From Oscillospiraceae bacterium (GTDB lineage Bacteria > Bacillota > Clostridia > Oscillospirales > Ruminococcaceae), in the NCBI GenBank assembly GCA_015067025.1, contig SVNC01000017.1, positions 1 through 43,482 on the forward strand: 43,482 nucleotides of DNA, in the 5' to 3' direction. Both the position numbers and the translations under genes were made by a program. This document shows, piece after piece, positions 25,127 through 35,377 of the stretch (positions within the stretch are counted from its first letter, which is position 1; each line of letters opens with the position of its first letter). Below the pieces are notes generated by a model, which made no database searches, had not been told where the DNA came from, and was given only the letters and a program-made list of their open reading frames with translations.

Positions 25127-25330
25127 TTAAAATCCGAATTTTAGCATTAATCTTATATTTTCGTTGCGGAGCTTTTCTGTCTCCTCCTTGTCAGTAATGT
25201 ATATATCTCCACTCTTTATCAGAACATCGCCCTCTTTGGAAGACGGAACTTCACGTCTTAAAACGCTAAAGCGTTTTCCATCCTCATATAAAACAGCCAT
25301 ATCCCCTTCAAATCTATCAAACATGACCAT
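25127..25330 (-). CDS. DUF3006 family protein
   Basis: A 67-residue protein: [14 protein letters not shown], then Arg-Arg-Glu-Val-Pro, KEGDVLIKSGDIYITD and a charged C-terminal helix. This is the DUF3006 pattern, a small fold often encoded next to ComEC-like metallo-beta-lactamase proteins in Firmicutes. Start ATG 25330 is chosen because GGAG lies 8 nt upstream, inside the preceding gene; it overlaps that gene by 14 nt, so translation is coupled. Function is unknown; tight linkage suggests it works with the hydrolase. Confidence 0.82.
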   Translation of the reverse strand: MVMFDRFEGDMAVLYEDGKRFSVLRREVPSSKEGDVLIKSGDIYITDKEETEKLRNENIRLMLKFGF

Positions 25331-26663
25331 TTTTATTCTCCGTTTCAATACTAAGCTTTGTTCCATCGCTTTTAAAGACTATATTGCCGTTTACGTCTGT
25401 ACGATAGCGTTTGCAACCAAACTCCTTGTAACGATCATATATATTTTCATTCGGATGTCCGTAATCATTGGGTGAGCCTACGTGAAATACAGCATAAGTA
25501 GGTCTTACTTCTTTTAAAAACTTATATGAGCTTGATGTTGCACTGCCATGATGTGGCACTTTAAGTACGTCTACGCTTAAATCTGCACCGCTTTCGACTA
25601 TGTCGTATTCTGCTGAAGTTTCAATATCTCCTGTAAACAGGAAGCTGTTTTCTCCATGCACAAGCTTACAGGTGATTGAATAATTGTTAAGATCATCGTA
25701 GTCACTGACAGGTGCTAATATATCTATGATGCATCCTTCTGATAATTTTAATCTTTCACCTGCTCTTACAAAACGTACTTTTGCCTCCTTTTTATCGGCA
25801 CTTTCGAGAAGGTCATTATAACACTTTGTTGCAGGAATCATATCTTTAGTCATCTTCGGGAGAATTATCTCGCTCACGTCTACTCCATCTACCACCTTGG
25901 ACATTGAACCTATATGGTCTGAATGGGGATGTGTTCCAATAACTATGTCGATCTTGGTTATGCCAAGATTTTTAATATACTCCTTTACAACTCCGTCATA
26001 TTCCGTTTCGCCACTATCTATAAGAACAATTTTTTCTTCGGTTACAATAAGAGTACTGTCACCCTGCCCTACATCTATAAAGTGCACCTGTACTTCTCCT
26101 GTAGGAATTGAAAAATCAGGAATTTCTTCCGCAAATACGCTCTCCCAGGTAGGAACTCCGGGGATATGAAACAGAAACTGGTTTAGTGTTAAGAACAGAG
26201 CAATTATCAGGAACGATATGAGAAAACCTTTAAGACTGATTTTAGCCTTCTTTTTATAGGGCGTGTATTCGCTGTTATCAATCTCTTTGCTCTTTTTCTT
26301 TGATGTTTCGTTAATATTTTTTGTACCGTTATCTTTTCTCGATTTTGTGGAGCTATCCTTCTTTTCCTGCGTTTGCTTTCTTCCTTTATAATCACCTTTA
26401 GAAGAGCTTATGCTTTCTTCTTTTGTTTCCTTTTTATCCGACTTATCGGATTTTTTTGTTTCTTCTGTTTTTATTTCGTTCTTATTGGATTTCTTTACCT
26501 GCTCTGTTTTTACTTCAGACTTACTTGGTGTTTTCTCCTCTTTTTTTATTGATCTATCGCTTTTTTCTTCCGTCTTTTTTGGGGATTTCTTTACTGTTTC
26601 TTCTGACTTTTCCGTTTTGACCGATTTTCCCGACGGTTGCTTTTTTGCTGTGTCCTTTGCCAT
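25317..26663 (-). CDS. Membrane-anchored metallo-beta-lactamase protein (ComEC C-terminal-like)
   Basis: A 448-residue protein in three parts. Residues 1-140 are a low-complexity tail of Lys, Ser, Glu and Thr. Residues about 143-165 are one membrane helix. The rest is an extracytoplasmic metallo-beta-lactamase domain with [12 protein letters not shown] (193-204), the metal motif THPHSDHIG (244-252), LFTGDIE and [10 protein letters not shown], matching the ComEC/Rec2 C-terminal hydrolase. Such domains degrade DNA or phosphodiesters; substrate is unknown. ATG 26663 follows AAAGGGG at about 10 nt. It overlaps ygiQ by 110 nt and the DUF3006 gene by 14 nt. Confidence 0.88.
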   Translation of the reverse strand: MAKDTAKKQPSGKSVKTEKSEETVKKSPKKTEEKSDRSIKKEEKTPSKSEVKTEQVKKSNKNEIKTEETKKSDKSDKKETKEESISSSKGDYKGRKQTQEKKDSSTKSRKDNGTKNINETSKKKSKEIDNSEYTPYKKKAKISLKGFLISFLIIALFLTLNQFLFHIPGVPTWESVFAEEIPDFSIPTGEVQVHFIDVGQGDSTLIVTEEKIVLIDSGETEYDGVVKEYIKNLGITKIDIVIGTHPHSDHIGSMSKVVDGVDVSEIILPKMTKDMIPATKCYNDLLESADKKEAKVRFVRAGERLKLSEGCIIDILAPVSDYDDLNNYSITCKLVHGENSFLFTGDIETSAEYDIVESGADLSVDVLKVPHHGSATSSSYKFLKEVRPTYAVFHVGSPNDYGHPNENIYDRYKEFGCKRYRTDVNGNIVFKSDGTKLSIETENKNGHV

Positions 26664-28485
26664 TTTGTGCAATCCCCTTTCCTTTATCGTTATCAAGCTT
26701 TAAGCCATCCGGAGTAATAAGACAATCCTTACCGTAGCCGATAAGTTCCTTTTTACCTGCTTTAAGCAATGCCTTTGCTACTATTTGCTTATTTTCCTTT
26801 TTGAAATACTGAAGTAATGCTCTTTGCATTTCCTTTTCCTCAGGTTTTTTAGGAACATAGACTTCTTCCATTGTGTAAGGATCAAGTCCTGTATAATACA
26901 TTGCCGTGGAAATAGTTCCGGGAGTAGGATAGAAATCCTGCACCTGTTCAGGTCTGATATTATGCTTTTTAAGAAATACAGCTAAATCAACTGCTTCTCT
27001 TACAGTACATCCGGGATGAGATGACATAAGATAAGGCACTAAATACTGCTCCTTACCGCATTCTTTAGTATATTTATAGAATTTCTTTTCAAATTCCTCA
27101 TAAACCTCTATATGAGGCTTACCCATAAGGTCAAGTACCTTATTGCTTGCGTGTTCAGGTGCAACCTTAAGTTGTCCGCTGACGTGATGCTCAACAAGCT
27201 CTTTAAAAAACGTATCATCCTTATCTTTAAGCATATAGTCATATCTGATACCTGAACGGATAAATACCTTTTTAACCTTTTTTAAGGAGCGGATCTTTCT
27301 CAAGAGATTAAGGTATTCCTCATGATCCGCTTTAATTGCAGGGCAAGGAGTAGGAGCAAGGCATTTCTTGCCCTTACACAGTCCGCTTTTAAGCTGTTTA
27401 TCGCAGGAGGGTGCACGGAAATTTGCAGTAGGCCCGCCTACGTCGTGAATGTAACCTTTGAAATTGGGTTTATTGGATAAATCTATTGCTTCATTTATAA
27501 CCGATTCTTCGCTTCTTACCTGTATTCTTCTGCCCTGATGTAATGCTATAGAACAGAAATTGCAGTAGCCAAAACAGCCACGGCTGTGAGTTATAGAAAA
27601 CTCCACCTCCTGAATACCCGGAACGCCGCCGCCCTTTTCATAGCAAGGATGGTATGCTCTCATATAAGGAAGCTCGTAAGCCTTGTCAAATTCAGACTTT
27701 GTAAGGCTTCTCTGCGGTGGATTCTGCACCAGCATCATATTTCCGTGACGCTGAATTACGGTTTTTCCATATATCTCATCCTGCTCATCATACTGAAGTC
27801 GGCAAGCTTTAGCATACGCTTTCTTGTTTTCGCTTACAATTTCGTAACTATCGCACTGCACTGCACCTAAAGGAGTATTTTTAGGCTCAGTCAGATAACA
27901 AGTACCTCTTATATCGTGTATCTCACTTAACTTTTTGCCTGCTTTTATTTCGTTATAAAGCTGAACTATTGTCAGCTCACCCATACCGTACATTAAAAGC
28001 TCTGCTTTACTATCAACTAAGATCGACGGCATAACTTTATCTGCCCAGTAATCATAATGAGCAAAACGGCGAAGACTGGCTTCAAGACCACCTATAGCAA
28101 TTTCCTTATCGGGGAAAAGCTCTTTAAGCTTATTACAATACACTGTTACCGCTCTGTCAGGACGTTTTCCACCCTTACCACCTTCGCAGTAGGCGTCATC
28201 CCAGCGTTTTTTCTTAAAAACCGTATAGTTTGACACCATACTATCAATATTGCCACCTGTAACAAGAAAGCAATATTTAGGTGTACCAAGCTTTTTATAG
28301 TCGCTATCTGTCTGCGGCTGAGCAATGATACCAACATTACACCCACAGCTTTCAAGCATTCTCGAAATAATAGCTATACCAAAGGACGGATGATCAACAT
28401 AGGCGTCACCGGTTATACATATAAAATCAAGCTGGTCTATACCTCGCTCTTTCATATCTTCCTTTGATATCGGTAAAAAAGGCAT
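26554..28485 (-). CDS. ygiQ: YgiQ family radical SAM protein
   Basis: A 643-residue UPF0313/YgiQ protein. The N-terminal B12-like region contains [11 protein letters not shown]; the radical SAM core has [19 protein letters not shown] with the CxxxCxxC motif near residue 310, then a DVGGPTANF segment and VAPEHAS. Its reaction is not known. The last ~50 residues are Lys/Gly-rich and overlap the Lys-rich start of the next gene for 110 nt in another frame. A good AGAAGGGA site precedes the ATG. Confidence 0.94.
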   Translation of the reverse strand: MPFLPISKEDMKERGIDQLDFICITGDAYVDHPSFGIAIISRMLESCGCNVGIIAQPQTDSDYKKLGTPKYCFLVTGGNIDSMVSNYTVFKKKRWDDAYCEGGKGGKRPDRAVTVYCNKLKELFPDKEIAIGGLEASLRRFAHYDYWADKVMPSILVDSKAELLMYGMGELTIVQLYNEIKAGKKLSEIHDIRGTCYLTEPKNTPLGAVQCDSYEIVSENKKAYAKACRLQYDEQDEIYGKTVIQRHGNMMLVQNPPQRSLTKSEFDKAYELPYMRAYHPCYEKGGGVPGIQEVEFSITHSRGCFGYCNFCSIALHQGRRIQVRSEESVINEAIDLSNKPNFKGYIHDVGGPTANFRAPSCDKQLKSGLCKGKKCLAPTPCPAIKADHEEYLNLLRKIRSLKKVKKVFIRSGIRYDYMLKDKDDTFFKELVEHHVSGQLKVAPEHASNKVLDLMGKPHIEVYEEFEKKFYKYTKECGKEQYLVPYLMSSHPGCTVREAVDLAVFLKKHNIRPEQVQDFYPTPGTISTAMYYTGLDPYTMEEVYVPKKPEEKEMQRALLQYFKKENKQIVAKALLKAGKKELIGYGKDCLITPDGLKLDNDKGKGIAQNGKGHSKKATVGKIGQNGKVRRNSKEIPKKDGRKKR

Positions 28486-28531
28486 TTTATTATTCCCTTC
28501 TGTTCGTTTTTTCTTAGCAGATAAACAAAGC

Positions 28532-31300
28532 TCAGTCGCTATTATTCATCTGCCTTTCATAGTACTGTTCTTTGCTCATAAGTACCTGACGGGGCTTGCT
28601 TCCCTCTGAAGGACCTACAATACCCATTTCTTCCATAATGTCAATAAGACGTGCTGCTCTTCCATAACCAAGCTTAAGTCTTCTCTGAAGTGAGCTTGTA
28701 CTTGCCTGTCCTGCCTCTACAACCACACGGATTGCTTCTTCAAGCTTGTCATCGCTGACATCAATGTCTCCGCTTTCAGACGCCATATCTGATTTTTTAT
28801 CATTTGAACGTACAAGCTCCGCTTGACGCTCAACTTCGTTCATAACATTATCATCATATTCAAGAATAAAGGAATCCTTGATAAAGTTTACAACTCTTTC
28901 TACTTCCTTGTCACTGAGCCAGCATCCTTGAACTCGCTTAGGTTTAGGCATACTTGTAGTTTTAAGCAGCATATCGCCTCTGCCAATAAGCTTTTCAGCA
29001 CCCTGTTCATCAATAATAACGCGGCTGTCAATCCCTGTTCCGACTTTAAGGGCAATTCGGCTCGGAATATTAGCTTTGATAAGACCTGTTACAACATCCA
29101 CCGTAGGTCTTTGCGTTGCTATTACAAGATGCATACCTGCAGCTCTTGCCATTTGTGCTAAACGGCAGATGCTGTCTTCCACGTCATTTTTAGAAGCCAT
29201 CATAAGATCTGAAAGCTCATCAATAAAAATTGCTATTTGAGGAAGCAACTTCATATCAGGGTCATTTGACGCCATTGAATTATATCCCTGAATATTTCGT
29301 ACATTATATTCCGAGAAAAGATTGTATCTTCTTGTCATTTCAGTAACTGCCCAAGCAAGTGCACCGGCCGCCTTTTTAGGATCTGTAACTACCGGAATAA
29401 GCAGATGAGGTATTCCGTTATAGCTCATAAATTCTACAGATTTCGGGTCGATCATTATAAAGCGGACTTCTTCAGGTGTGCTTCTGAAAAGAATTGACAT
29501 AATAATGGTGTTCATACAAACAGACTTACCTGACCCTGTCGTACCTGCAATAAGAAGATGCGGCATATCCGCAATATCAATAACTATATTTTCACCGGCA
29601 ATATCTTTGCCGAGAGCAGCCGCCAATTTACTCTTATGCTTTTTTATATCATCGCTTTCTATAAGCGTTCTGAATGGAACGGCATCGGTCTTCTTATTCG
29701 GTACTTCTATACCTACCGCAGGCTTTCCCGGGATAGGTGCTTCTATTCTTATACCGGTCGCCGCAAGGTTAAGAGCAATATCATCTGCAAGACCAGTTAT
29801 CTTTGAAATTTTAACACCTGCTGCAGGCTGAAGTTCGTATCTTGTTACAGATGGACCTCTACAAGCACCGATACACTTCGTCTGTACACCAAAGCTTTTA
29901 AGCACCTCTACTATCGTCTGTGCATTTTCCTCAAGCTCTTTCTTCACATCATCTGCACTCTTTGATGATACTATTTCGTCGAGGATTGTAGAAGGAGGAA
30001 GAACATATTGCTCCTGAGGAACTTCTTCCTGCTTTGAAGCAACGGTATTTATTTCAGCATTTACGTCTGCGGCAATAACCTCCTGCTTAAACGTCTCTTC
30101 CGACTGTGTCTTTACACTGTCTGCCGCTGTTTTTTCCTCAGAATACTGCTTAAGTGCCTCTTCAACAGGGGCTTTCTTTTCAGTTGTAAAGCTCATTACA
30201 GGCGGCAGTTCATCATACATTTCAAGACTGTCTTCTACCACATAAGAATTATCATCACCATAAGATGAGGTTTCAGGAATGTCCGGTAGCTTATCTCCGC
30301 AGGATGTATGAACATCTGTTTCCTCGGTTATTTCAGGTAATACATCATTTCCTATTCTTACAGAATCAGATCTTATAGTAACTCTGTCGTCGTTATAATT
30401 ATGTATATCGTTTATAAAATTAGCACTGTCTAAACGCTGTTCTTCCATAAGATTATTGCTTTTTCTTGATATAGGATCGTGCAGATTTTCGGCAGTTGCC
30501 ATTTCAAGCTCAGCTAATTTCTGCTTGCGTTTTTCGGTTTCGATCTGAGTCTTACGCTCGTTTTCGAGACGGAGTATTTCCATTTCCTCTTTGCGTTGTT
30601 CATGCTTTTCCTTAGCTACCACTGCAGCTTTCTTGACAGGCTTTCCTACAAAGCCTAAAAACTCCATAAGAGTCTTTCTGCTGATAAACATAACAAATAC
30701 GAATATAATGAGAAGAATAACGACGATAGCTCCCACTCTGCCGAAAAGCAGAAGAAGTGCCGCTAAAAGTCCGCCTACTATACCGCCGCCCTTTAAAGCA
30801 ATACCATCCATATAAAGCGAGCTGATAGTTTCAAATAAATTGGTGGTATTTTCTCCGACAGATCCGACAAAAATTATCTGGATAGCACTGCTGAGTAATA
30901 TAATTCCGATACTAAGCTGTAAGACCTTTGTGGCTATACTTGTCCTGCTTTTATCAGTTGCGATAAGTACAGCAACGTATATAACGATAGGCCCTGTAAA
31001 AAATACAGTAAAGCCAAATACACCGCACAAGAACATATAGATCATATCAAGGAGATTATCATCTCCGTTTGCAATAGAACTGATAAGACCTATTATTACG
31101 AAAAGTACAAGCAGTACACCTATAGCGAAAAGCACCACCGCACTCATTCGTCTGTGACTCTTTTCCTCCTGTTCCATCTCTTTACGGCGACGTTCTACAA
31201 GAGAGCTTTCACTCTTCACTTGCTTGCTTTTATTTGTAGAACTACCTTTATTATGTTTTGTTGTAACGGCTGTACTTTTGCCGCTGTTTTTAGATGGCAT
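28532..31300 (-). CDS. ftsK: DNA translocase FtsK/SpoIIIE
   Basis: Septum-located motor that pumps chromosomal DNA during division and into the forespore. The 922-residue protein has a basic N-terminus, four membrane helices (about residues 50-210), an acidic linker, then the motor with Walker [14 protein letters not shown], Walker [12 protein letters not shown], and the C-terminal gamma winged helix ([19 protein letters not shown]). Length is typical. In Bacillus the order tepA-ylzJ-spoIIIE is conserved; here uppP is inserted between ylzJ and this gene. Whether it acts as FtsK, SpoIIIE or both cannot be decided from sequence. Confidence 0.96.
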   Translation of the reverse strand: MPSKNSGKSTAVTTKHNKGSSTNKSKQVKSESSLVERRRKEMEQEEKSHRRMSAVVLFAIGVLLVLFVIIGLISSIANGDDNLLDMIYMFLCGVFGFTVFFTGPIVIYVAVLIATDKSRTSIATKVLQLSIGIILLSSAIQIIFVGSVGENTTNLFETISSLYMDGIALKGGGIVGGLLAALLLLFGRVGAIVVILLIIFVFVMFISRKTLMEFLGFVGKPVKKAAVVAKEKHEQRKEEMEILRLENERKTQIETEKRKQKLAELEMATAENLHDPISRKSNNLMEEQRLDSANFINDIHNYNDDRVTIRSDSVRIGNDVLPEITEETDVHTSCGDKLPDIPETSSYGDDNSYVVEDSLEMYDELPPVMSFTTEKKAPVEEALKQYSEEKTAADSVKTQSEETFKQEVIAADVNAEINTVASKQEEVPQEQYVLPPSTILDEIVSSKSADDVKKELEENAQTIVEVLKSFGVQTKCIGACRGPSVTRYELQPAAGVKISKITGLADDIALNLAATGIRIEAPIPGKPAVGIEVPNKKTDAVPFRTLIESDDIKKHKSKLAAALGKDIAGENIVIDIADMPHLLIAGTTGSGKSVCMNTIIMSILFRSTPEEVRFIMIDPKSVEFMSYNGIPHLLIPVVTDPKKAAGALAWAVTEMTRRYNLFSEYNVRNIQGYNSMASNDPDMKLLPQIAIFIDELSDLMMASKNDVEDSICRLAQMARAAGMHLVIATQRPTVDVVTGLIKANIPSRIALKVGTGIDSRVIIDEQGAEKLIGRGDMLLKTTSMPKPKRVQGCWLSDKEVERVVNFIKDSFILEYDDNVMNEVERQAELVRSNDKKSDMASESGDIDVSDDKLEEAIRVVVEAGQASTSSLQRRLKLGYGRAARLIDIMEEMGIVGPSEGSKPRQVLMSKEQYYERQMNNSD

Positions 31301-31358
31301 ATTTATCCGTCCTTTCGTTTTTATAAATATACTTACCCTTCTATCTTATTTTTGTATC

Positions 31359-32222
31359 TTAAAAAATTATAACAAAGTGTGAGCCTGTTATAAGCTCATA
31401 TACCCCTATTCCTATGCAGAAAAGTCCAAGGAGTGCCGTGTATATACCGAAGATTTTGAATCTGTCTCTCTTTATAAGCCATTTAACAAGGAAGATTGAA
31501 AGAAGACCTACTACAGCCGCAACCGCAAAGCCTATTCCAAGAGCTACAAGATCAAGCTGAACGTTTTCACTTGCCGCCTGGCCAAGCTCCAGTACACTGC
31601 CACCAAGTATTGCAGGAATGCCAAGGATAAAGGAATACGCTACCGCAGTTTCCTTTGTAAGTCCGCAGAAAAGGCCTGTCGCTGTTGTAGAGCCTGAACG
31701 GGAGACACCCGGGAATAAAGCAACACACTGCATTGCACCTACACAAACTGCATCTGTTACCTTCATCTTATCCCCTGTCTTTTTTCCCTTTATACACTTG
31801 TCTGACATAAACAGTAAGGTCGCTGTAAAGAGGAAAGCTACACCCTCAAATATAATATCGTTATCCCCTTCAAAGGATACAAAGAAATCTCTGAAGAAGT
31901 ATACGGGCACGAGCATAAGTGTTGCAATTATCACCATAAACATCATACGGCGGTCTGCATTCATATTCTTCCAGGAGAATTTACCTGTAAATATATCCTT
32001 TATAGTAAGGAAAAATTCTATTATCATTCTTGATATCGTCGGGAAAAATGCAATGAATACCGCAAGTAACGTACCTAAATGAAGAAAAATTGAGATGAGT
32101 AGTGAATTTTCTCCGATATTCATAAAATGCTGTGCAACCGATAAATGTCCCGAACTTGAAACAGGAAGAAACTCCGTTATTCCCTGTATAATTCCCTGTA
32201 TAATTATAGTTATGTAATCCAT
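31359..32222 (-). CDS. uppP: Undecaprenyl-diphosphate phosphatase UppP (BacA)
   Basis: Recycles undecaprenyl pyrophosphate to the monophosphate carrier for wall synthesis. The 287-residue membrane protein has the first active-site motif GITEFLPVSSSGHLSVAQH near residue 14 and the second PGVSRSGSTTATGLFCG near residue 170, plus about eight hydrophobic helices. Overexpression of the family gives bacitracin tolerance. Located between ylzJ and ftsK; a small GGGC-GAAA-GCCC hairpin at 32268-32279 lies in the leader and lacks a T-run. Confidence 0.96.
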   Translation of the reverse strand: MDYITIIIQGIIQGITEFLPVSSSGHLSVAQHFMNIGENSLLISIFLHLGTLLAVFIAFFPTISRMIIEFFLTIKDIFTGKFSWKNMNADRRMMFMVIIATLMLVPVYFFRDFFVSFEGDNDIIFEGVAFLFTATLLFMSDKCIKGKKTGDKMKVTDAVCVGAMQCVALFPGVSRSGSTTATGLFCGLTKETAVAYSFILGIPAILGGSVLELGQAASENVQLDLVALGIGFAVAAVVGLLSIFLVKWLIKRDRFKIFGIYTALLGLFCIGIGVYELITGSHFVIIF

Positions 32223-32292
32223 AGTCCTTTTGTCTGACCTTTCATTTTTTGATTTAAATATATGTAAGGGCTTTCGCCCCTATTTGCACTTT

Positions 32293-32496
32293 TTAAAAGG
32301 GATAATACCTTTTATCAAGATAAAGAGCAGGATCTGTAGAATAAAGTCGCTTTACCCTTGGCTGTCCCCCGGCAACTGAGTTTTCAAGCTCTATAAAGCC
32401 TCCGTTTATTTTTCTGACAGTTGTTGTGTCAGAACCTGCGGTGTCGGTTGATGCGGACATCACATCACGAATATCAACTATACTGTAGAGCACCAT
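32293..32496 (-). CDS. ylzJ: YlzJ-like protein
   Basis: A 67-residue protein starting Met-Val-Leu-Tyr-Ser-Ile-Val and ending with Asp-Pro-Ala-Leu-Tyr-Leu-Asp-Lys-Arg-Tyr-Tyr-Pro, as in the YlzJ family, whose function is unknown. ATG 32496 begins 1 nt after the tepA stop and has AAGGATGG 8 nt upstream; the ATG four codons earlier sits on that Shine-Dalgarno and is unlikely. Position between tepA and the DNA translocase operon matches Bacillus subtilis. Confidence 0.85.
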   Translation of the reverse strand: MVLYSIVDIRDVMSASTDTAGSDTTTVRKINGGFIELENSVAGGQPRVKRLYSTDPALYLDKRYYPF

Positions 32497-32497
32497 A

Positions 32498-33394
32498 TCA
32501 TTTACCATCCTTGCTCATTTTGACTGAAGGGTGATATTCCTTAAAGGGATGCACCTGCACTACCCTTTTTGATGCACAAGCGTTTTTATCTGTAATGTCG
32601 TCCTTTGTTTGTACCTTCTCAGATTTGACAGCACGTTTTTTCGATTTGTTTTTTGCTTTACTTTCCGAGGAAGATTTATCTGTGCTTTTATCTTCTTTTT
32701 CCTCTATCAAAGAATATAGACATTCTACTGCATCATTAAGACCGCCAAGACTGTCAATAAGACCTTCCTTTACCGCTGTTTCACCATCAAGCACCGAACC
32801 GACGTCCATAACAAGCTCATCCTTTTTCATCATAAGCTCTCTGAAACGATCGGGTTTTATTTCACTATTCTTGCTGACAAAGTTTATTATTCTTTCCTGC
32901 ATTCTTTCAAAATACGAAAGAGTTTGAGGAATACCAAGCAGTAAGCCATTCATTCTTACAGGATGTATCGTCATTGTGGCAGAAGGCACGATAAAGCTTT
33001 TCTTGGCACTAACAGCAAGCGGTACGCCGATAGAATGTCCACCGCCTACTACGATAGATACTGTAGGCTTGCTCATACCTGCGATAAGCTCTGATATAGC
33101 AAGACCTGCCTCTACGTCTCCGCCTACTGTATTTAAGATTATCAACAGACCTTCAATGCTTCTGTCCTGTTCTATCGCCACAAGTGCAGGCATAATATGC
33201 TCATACTTTGTAGTCTTATTCTGAGGAGGAAGGATATAGTGTCCTTCTATCTGACCGATAACTGTCAGGCAGTGAATATTGTGCTTTGCATTGACCAGTG
33301 CGGAAATACCGTTATCGCTGATGTCTGACGGAATTTCTTCCGCAGTTTCGTCCTCTTCCTCATTTACTTCATTGTTTTTGTATTCTTTTTTCAT
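32498..33394 (-). CDS. tepA: ClpP-like translocation-enhancing protein TepA
   Basis: A 298-residue ClpP/crotonase-fold protein. Recognisable elements are the [22 protein letters not shown] strand-helix, [14 protein letters not shown] containing the likely nucleophile serine, and the TIHPVR segment that resembles the histidine region. TepA of Bacillus is a cytoplasmic ClpP-like protein of the spoIIIE neighbourhood. The last ~70 residues are a Lys/Ser-rich tail absent from ClpP proper. It is the first gene of the long tepA-to-DUF3006 unit and has a consensus-like promoter. Confidence 0.92.
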   Translation of the reverse strand: MKKEYKNNEVNEEEDETAEEIPSDISDNGISALVNAKHNIHCLTVIGQIEGHYILPPQNKTTKYEHIMPALVAIEQDRSIEGLLIILNTVGGDVEAGLAISELIAGMSKPTVSIVVGGGHSIGVPLAVSAKKSFIVPSATMTIHPVRMNGLLLGIPQTLSYFERMQERIINFVSKNSEIKPDRFRELMMKKDELVMDVGSVLDGETAVKEGLIDSLGGLNDAVECLYSLIEEKEDKSTDKSSSESKAKNKSKKRAVKSEKVQTKDDITDKNACASKRVVQVHPFKEYHPSVKMSKDGK

Positions 33395-33484
33395 ATCCGT
33401 TTCCTTTCAGCTTTTTTATTATAGTACCTGAAATGAAACAGATTATGCGTAATTTTCTAAAAATGCATATAAAAATACACATTA

Positions 33485-33513
33485 ATTATACCATATATAA
33501 ATGCTATTTGCAA
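33485..33513 (-). promoter_or_regulatory. Promoter of the tepA operon
   Basis: Minus-strand TTGCAA (plus 33508-33513), 17-nt spacer and TATAAT (plus 33485-33490). The leader is about 85 nt, with AAAGGAAA before the tepA ATG. Part of the 303-nt divergent region 33395-33697. Confidence 0.8.
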
Positions 33514-33607
33514 GAACAAATTGTGGTCACTTGTCATTTGTGGCACATTATGTAGAAAAAATGATATTTAAATTTTTAAAAACAAAATAAAGTATATTTC
33601 TCTTTTC

Positions 33608-33670
33608 TTTAACAGATAATAACAGAGCAATTTAAAAAATTTGTCGGAATGAGCAAATTATTCTGTTAAA
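33608..33670 (+). repeat. Long inverted repeat in the spoVT leader
   Basis: TTTAACAGA (33608-33616) pairs with TCTGTTAAA (33662-33670); with one bulged base the stem extends through TAAT/ATTA. Inside are further short complements such as AATTT/AAATT. The structure ends 10 nt before the spoVT Shine-Dalgarno AAGGAG (33681-33686). There is no T-run, so it is not a terminator. It may be an RNA element controlling translation, or a DNA operator. I found no clear spoVT promoter (sigma-A or sigma-G) upstream. Confidence 0.5.
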
Positions 33671-33697
33671 AGCTAAAGAAAAGGAGATTTATATAAT

Positions 33698-34243
33698 ATG
33701 AAAGCAACCGGTATTGTGAGAAGAATTGACGATCTCGGAAGGGTCGTTATCCCTAAAGAGATAAGACGCACAATGAGAATAAGGGAAGGCACACCCCTTG
33801 AAATCTATACAAGTGTTGATGGAGAGGTAATTTTCCGCAAGTACTCCCCTGTCGGAGAGATTTCTGGAAATGCCGATCAGTACGCAGAAGTGCTTTATAA
33901 GGTCGGCGGAATGCCTACTGTTATCTGTGACAGAGACCACGTAGTAGCGGCAAGCGGTATTCAGAAAAAGGAAGTGCTTGAAAGAAGAGTATCAAGCTCT
34001 CTTGAGGACCTTATCGAACAGCGTAAATCATTATATCACAAGACAGCCGATGACGTAAAGATGAATCCTATCGAGGGTGTAAACCGCTTTGCTATCGCCT
34101 GCGCACCCATTTTAGCGGAAGGTGACGTAAACGGTGCGGTAATCATGCTGTCGGATAACGAAAACTCCGTTGCAAATGATAAGCAGACCGCCCTTGTAGA
34201 AGCCGCCGCTCTCTATTTCGGCAGACAGATGGAGCAGATCTAA
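33698..34243 (+). CDS. spoVT: Stage V sporulation protein T, AbrB-type regulator
   Basis: SpoVT is a forespore transcription regulator tuning sigma-G genes. The 181-residue protein has the N-terminal AbrB swapped-hairpin domain (MKATGIVRRIDDLGRVVIPK and RIREGTPLEIY) and a C-terminal GAF-like domain from about residue 57, matching the two-domain SpoVT rather than short AbrB. Good AAGGAG 11 nt upstream of the ATG. Single-gene unit with a terminator; preceded by a long inverted repeat. Confidence 0.95.
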   Translation: MKATGIVRRIDDLGRVVIPKEIRRTMRIREGTPLEIYTSVDGEVIFRKYSPVGEISGNADQYAEVLYKVGGMPTVICDRDHVVAASGIQKKEVLERRVSSSLEDLIEQRKSLYHKTADDVKMNPIEGVNRFAIACAPILAEGDVNGAVIMLSDNENSVANDKQTALVEAAALYFGRQMEQI

Positions 34244-34291
34244 GTTTATAAAGAGATAAACCCCGTAGTATTAGTCAGATAGTAAAAAAAT

Positions 34292-34323
34292 ATAACCCGT
34301 GAGGAAGTATCTTCACGGGTTAT
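34292..34323 (+). terminator. Terminator downstream of spoVT
   Basis: An 11-bp stem (34292-34302 with 34313-34323) built on AACCCGTGA/TCACGGGTT, followed by TGTT. The T-tail is weak on plus; on minus it is followed by TATTTTTTTAC, so it may mainly serve the minus-strand flavin reductase gene. Confidence 0.75.
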
Positions 34324-34375
34324 TTGTTAAAACTTACAGATAAAGTTAAATTTAATATGCAAACGGTAAATCAAT

Positions 34376-35071
34376 CTAAAACGGACACTTATCGAAATAT
34401 CCATTTTCTTTCCAATACTCAAACGGATAACTTCCCTCGCCGATAAACCTTTTAATAACAAATCTATTCATATAATACATAAAAACAGACGATGCATAAG
34501 GTCTCTTTTTCTTCATCGAGTAAAAGTTTCGTGCCGCTTTTCCAAGCCTTTTTTCTAAACTTTTCTGCTTCTTTATCGGCATTTTATCCCACTTATCTGT
34601 AAACATCCGTATTCCTACCGAGGATACTCGGTTTATCCCCCAGCCCTTTAAGCATTTTTTTATCTGTTTAACAGCAGAGGTCGTACTTGTCGCTGTTGTA
34701 AGTATAAAAGCTTTTTTACCGAACATTTCTTTTCGCGGAGATACAGTTAATGTAAAAAAATCAAGATGATCCAATAGATTTTTCATACTGCCTGTCATAC
34801 AACTGCCTCCATAATGCGGAGTAGTAAAAACAAGTGCGTCAGCTTCCATCATTGCCTTATATATCGGATCAATATATGAAGCATGAGGACATTTTTCTCG
34901 CGGATTGCCAAGGCACAACTGACAACCAAGACAAAACTCCGGAACATCTTTCGGTAGGAAAAATTCCGAATAATTTACTTCGCCACATTGAGACATTGCG
35001 TCCATAAAGATTTTTGTGGCAATGTATGTATTGCCTTTTCTTGGACTCCCATAAAAAACTACTACTTTCAT
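34376..35071 (-). CDS. NAD(P)H-dependent flavin reductase / flavodoxin-like oxidoreductase
   Basis: A 231-residue protein of the NADPH-dependent FMN reductase family. FYGSPRKGNTYIATKIF at the N-terminus is the FMN phosphate loop, and TPHYGGSCMTGSMKNLLDHLD is the second flavin segment. Between them is a cysteine set, Cys-Leu-Gly-Cys-Gln-Leu-Cys then Cys-Pro, as in the iron-sulfur flavoprotein-like subgroup, possibly a cluster or disulfide site. The C-terminal 80 residues are basic and unassigned. Substrate unknown. Own promoter, monocistronic. Confidence 0.88.
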   Translation of the reverse strand: MKVVVFYGSPRKGNTYIATKIFMDAMSQCGEVNYSEFFLPKDVPEFCLGCQLCLGNPREKCPHASYIDPIYKAMMEADALVFTTPHYGGSCMTGSMKNLLDHLDFFTLTVSPRKEMFGKKAFILTTATSTTSAVKQIKKCLKGWGINRVSSVGIRMFTDKWDKMPIKKQKSLEKRLGKAARNFYSMKKKRPYASSVFMYYMNRFVIKRFIGEGSYPFEYWKENGYFDKCPF

Positions 35072-35168
35072 TTTATTCCTTTCTTCACAAGAACACCTTA
35101 TTCTCTTGAAAGTAATGCCATAATTTTGTTATATCAATTTCCGCATATTCTTATTTTAAACTAAGACG

Positions 35169-35197
35169 ATTATAACAAACATATAATAAAAAGTCAA
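35169..35197 (-). promoter_or_regulatory. Promoter of the flavin reductase gene
   Basis: Minus-strand TTGACT (plus 35192-35197), 17-nt spacer, TATAAT (plus 35169-35174), about 98 nt upstream of the start. Region 35072-35377 otherwise holds the inverted repeat at 35213 and the promoter at 35322. Confidence 0.8.
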
Positions 35198-35212
35198 TGA
35201 CACAAGCAAAAG

Positions 35213-35250
35213 CAAAGCCACTTTTGACATCAATGTTAAATTTGGCTTTG
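35213..35250. repeat. Inverted repeat between divergent genes
   Basis: CAAAGCCA (35213-35220) and TGGCTTTG (35243-35250) form an 8-bp perfect inverted repeat with an inner TGACAT/ATGTTA partial complement. No T-run follows on either strand. It lies just upstream of the flavin reductase -35 box, a place for an operator. Confidence 0.5.
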
Positions 35251-35321
35251 TAATATCCTCATTAAACTATCTGATTTATAGCTACGGGGTAAGTTTTTTT
35301 ATTGGCTTTTGTTGCTTTTTG

Positions 35322-35350
35322 AAAGTAAGTGTGATATAATATTTTGGCAA
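35322..35350 (+). promoter_or_regulatory. Promoter of the second nudix gene
   Basis: TTGCTT (35322-35327), 17-nt spacer, TATAAT (35345-35350), 28 nt before ATG 35378. The position just ahead of that ATG rules out the longer ORF that starts upstream of the -35 box. Confidence 0.75.
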
Positions 35351-35377
35351 ACAAACAAATTTCAAAGGAAAAATAAA

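Noticed and set aside
26410-26703. Plus-strand Ser/Phe/Val-rich frame opposite the MBL gene's N-terminus.
   Set aside because: It is the mirror of the Lys/Glu/Ser-rich tail on the minus strand; the low complexity comes from the AAA/GAA codons of the real gene.
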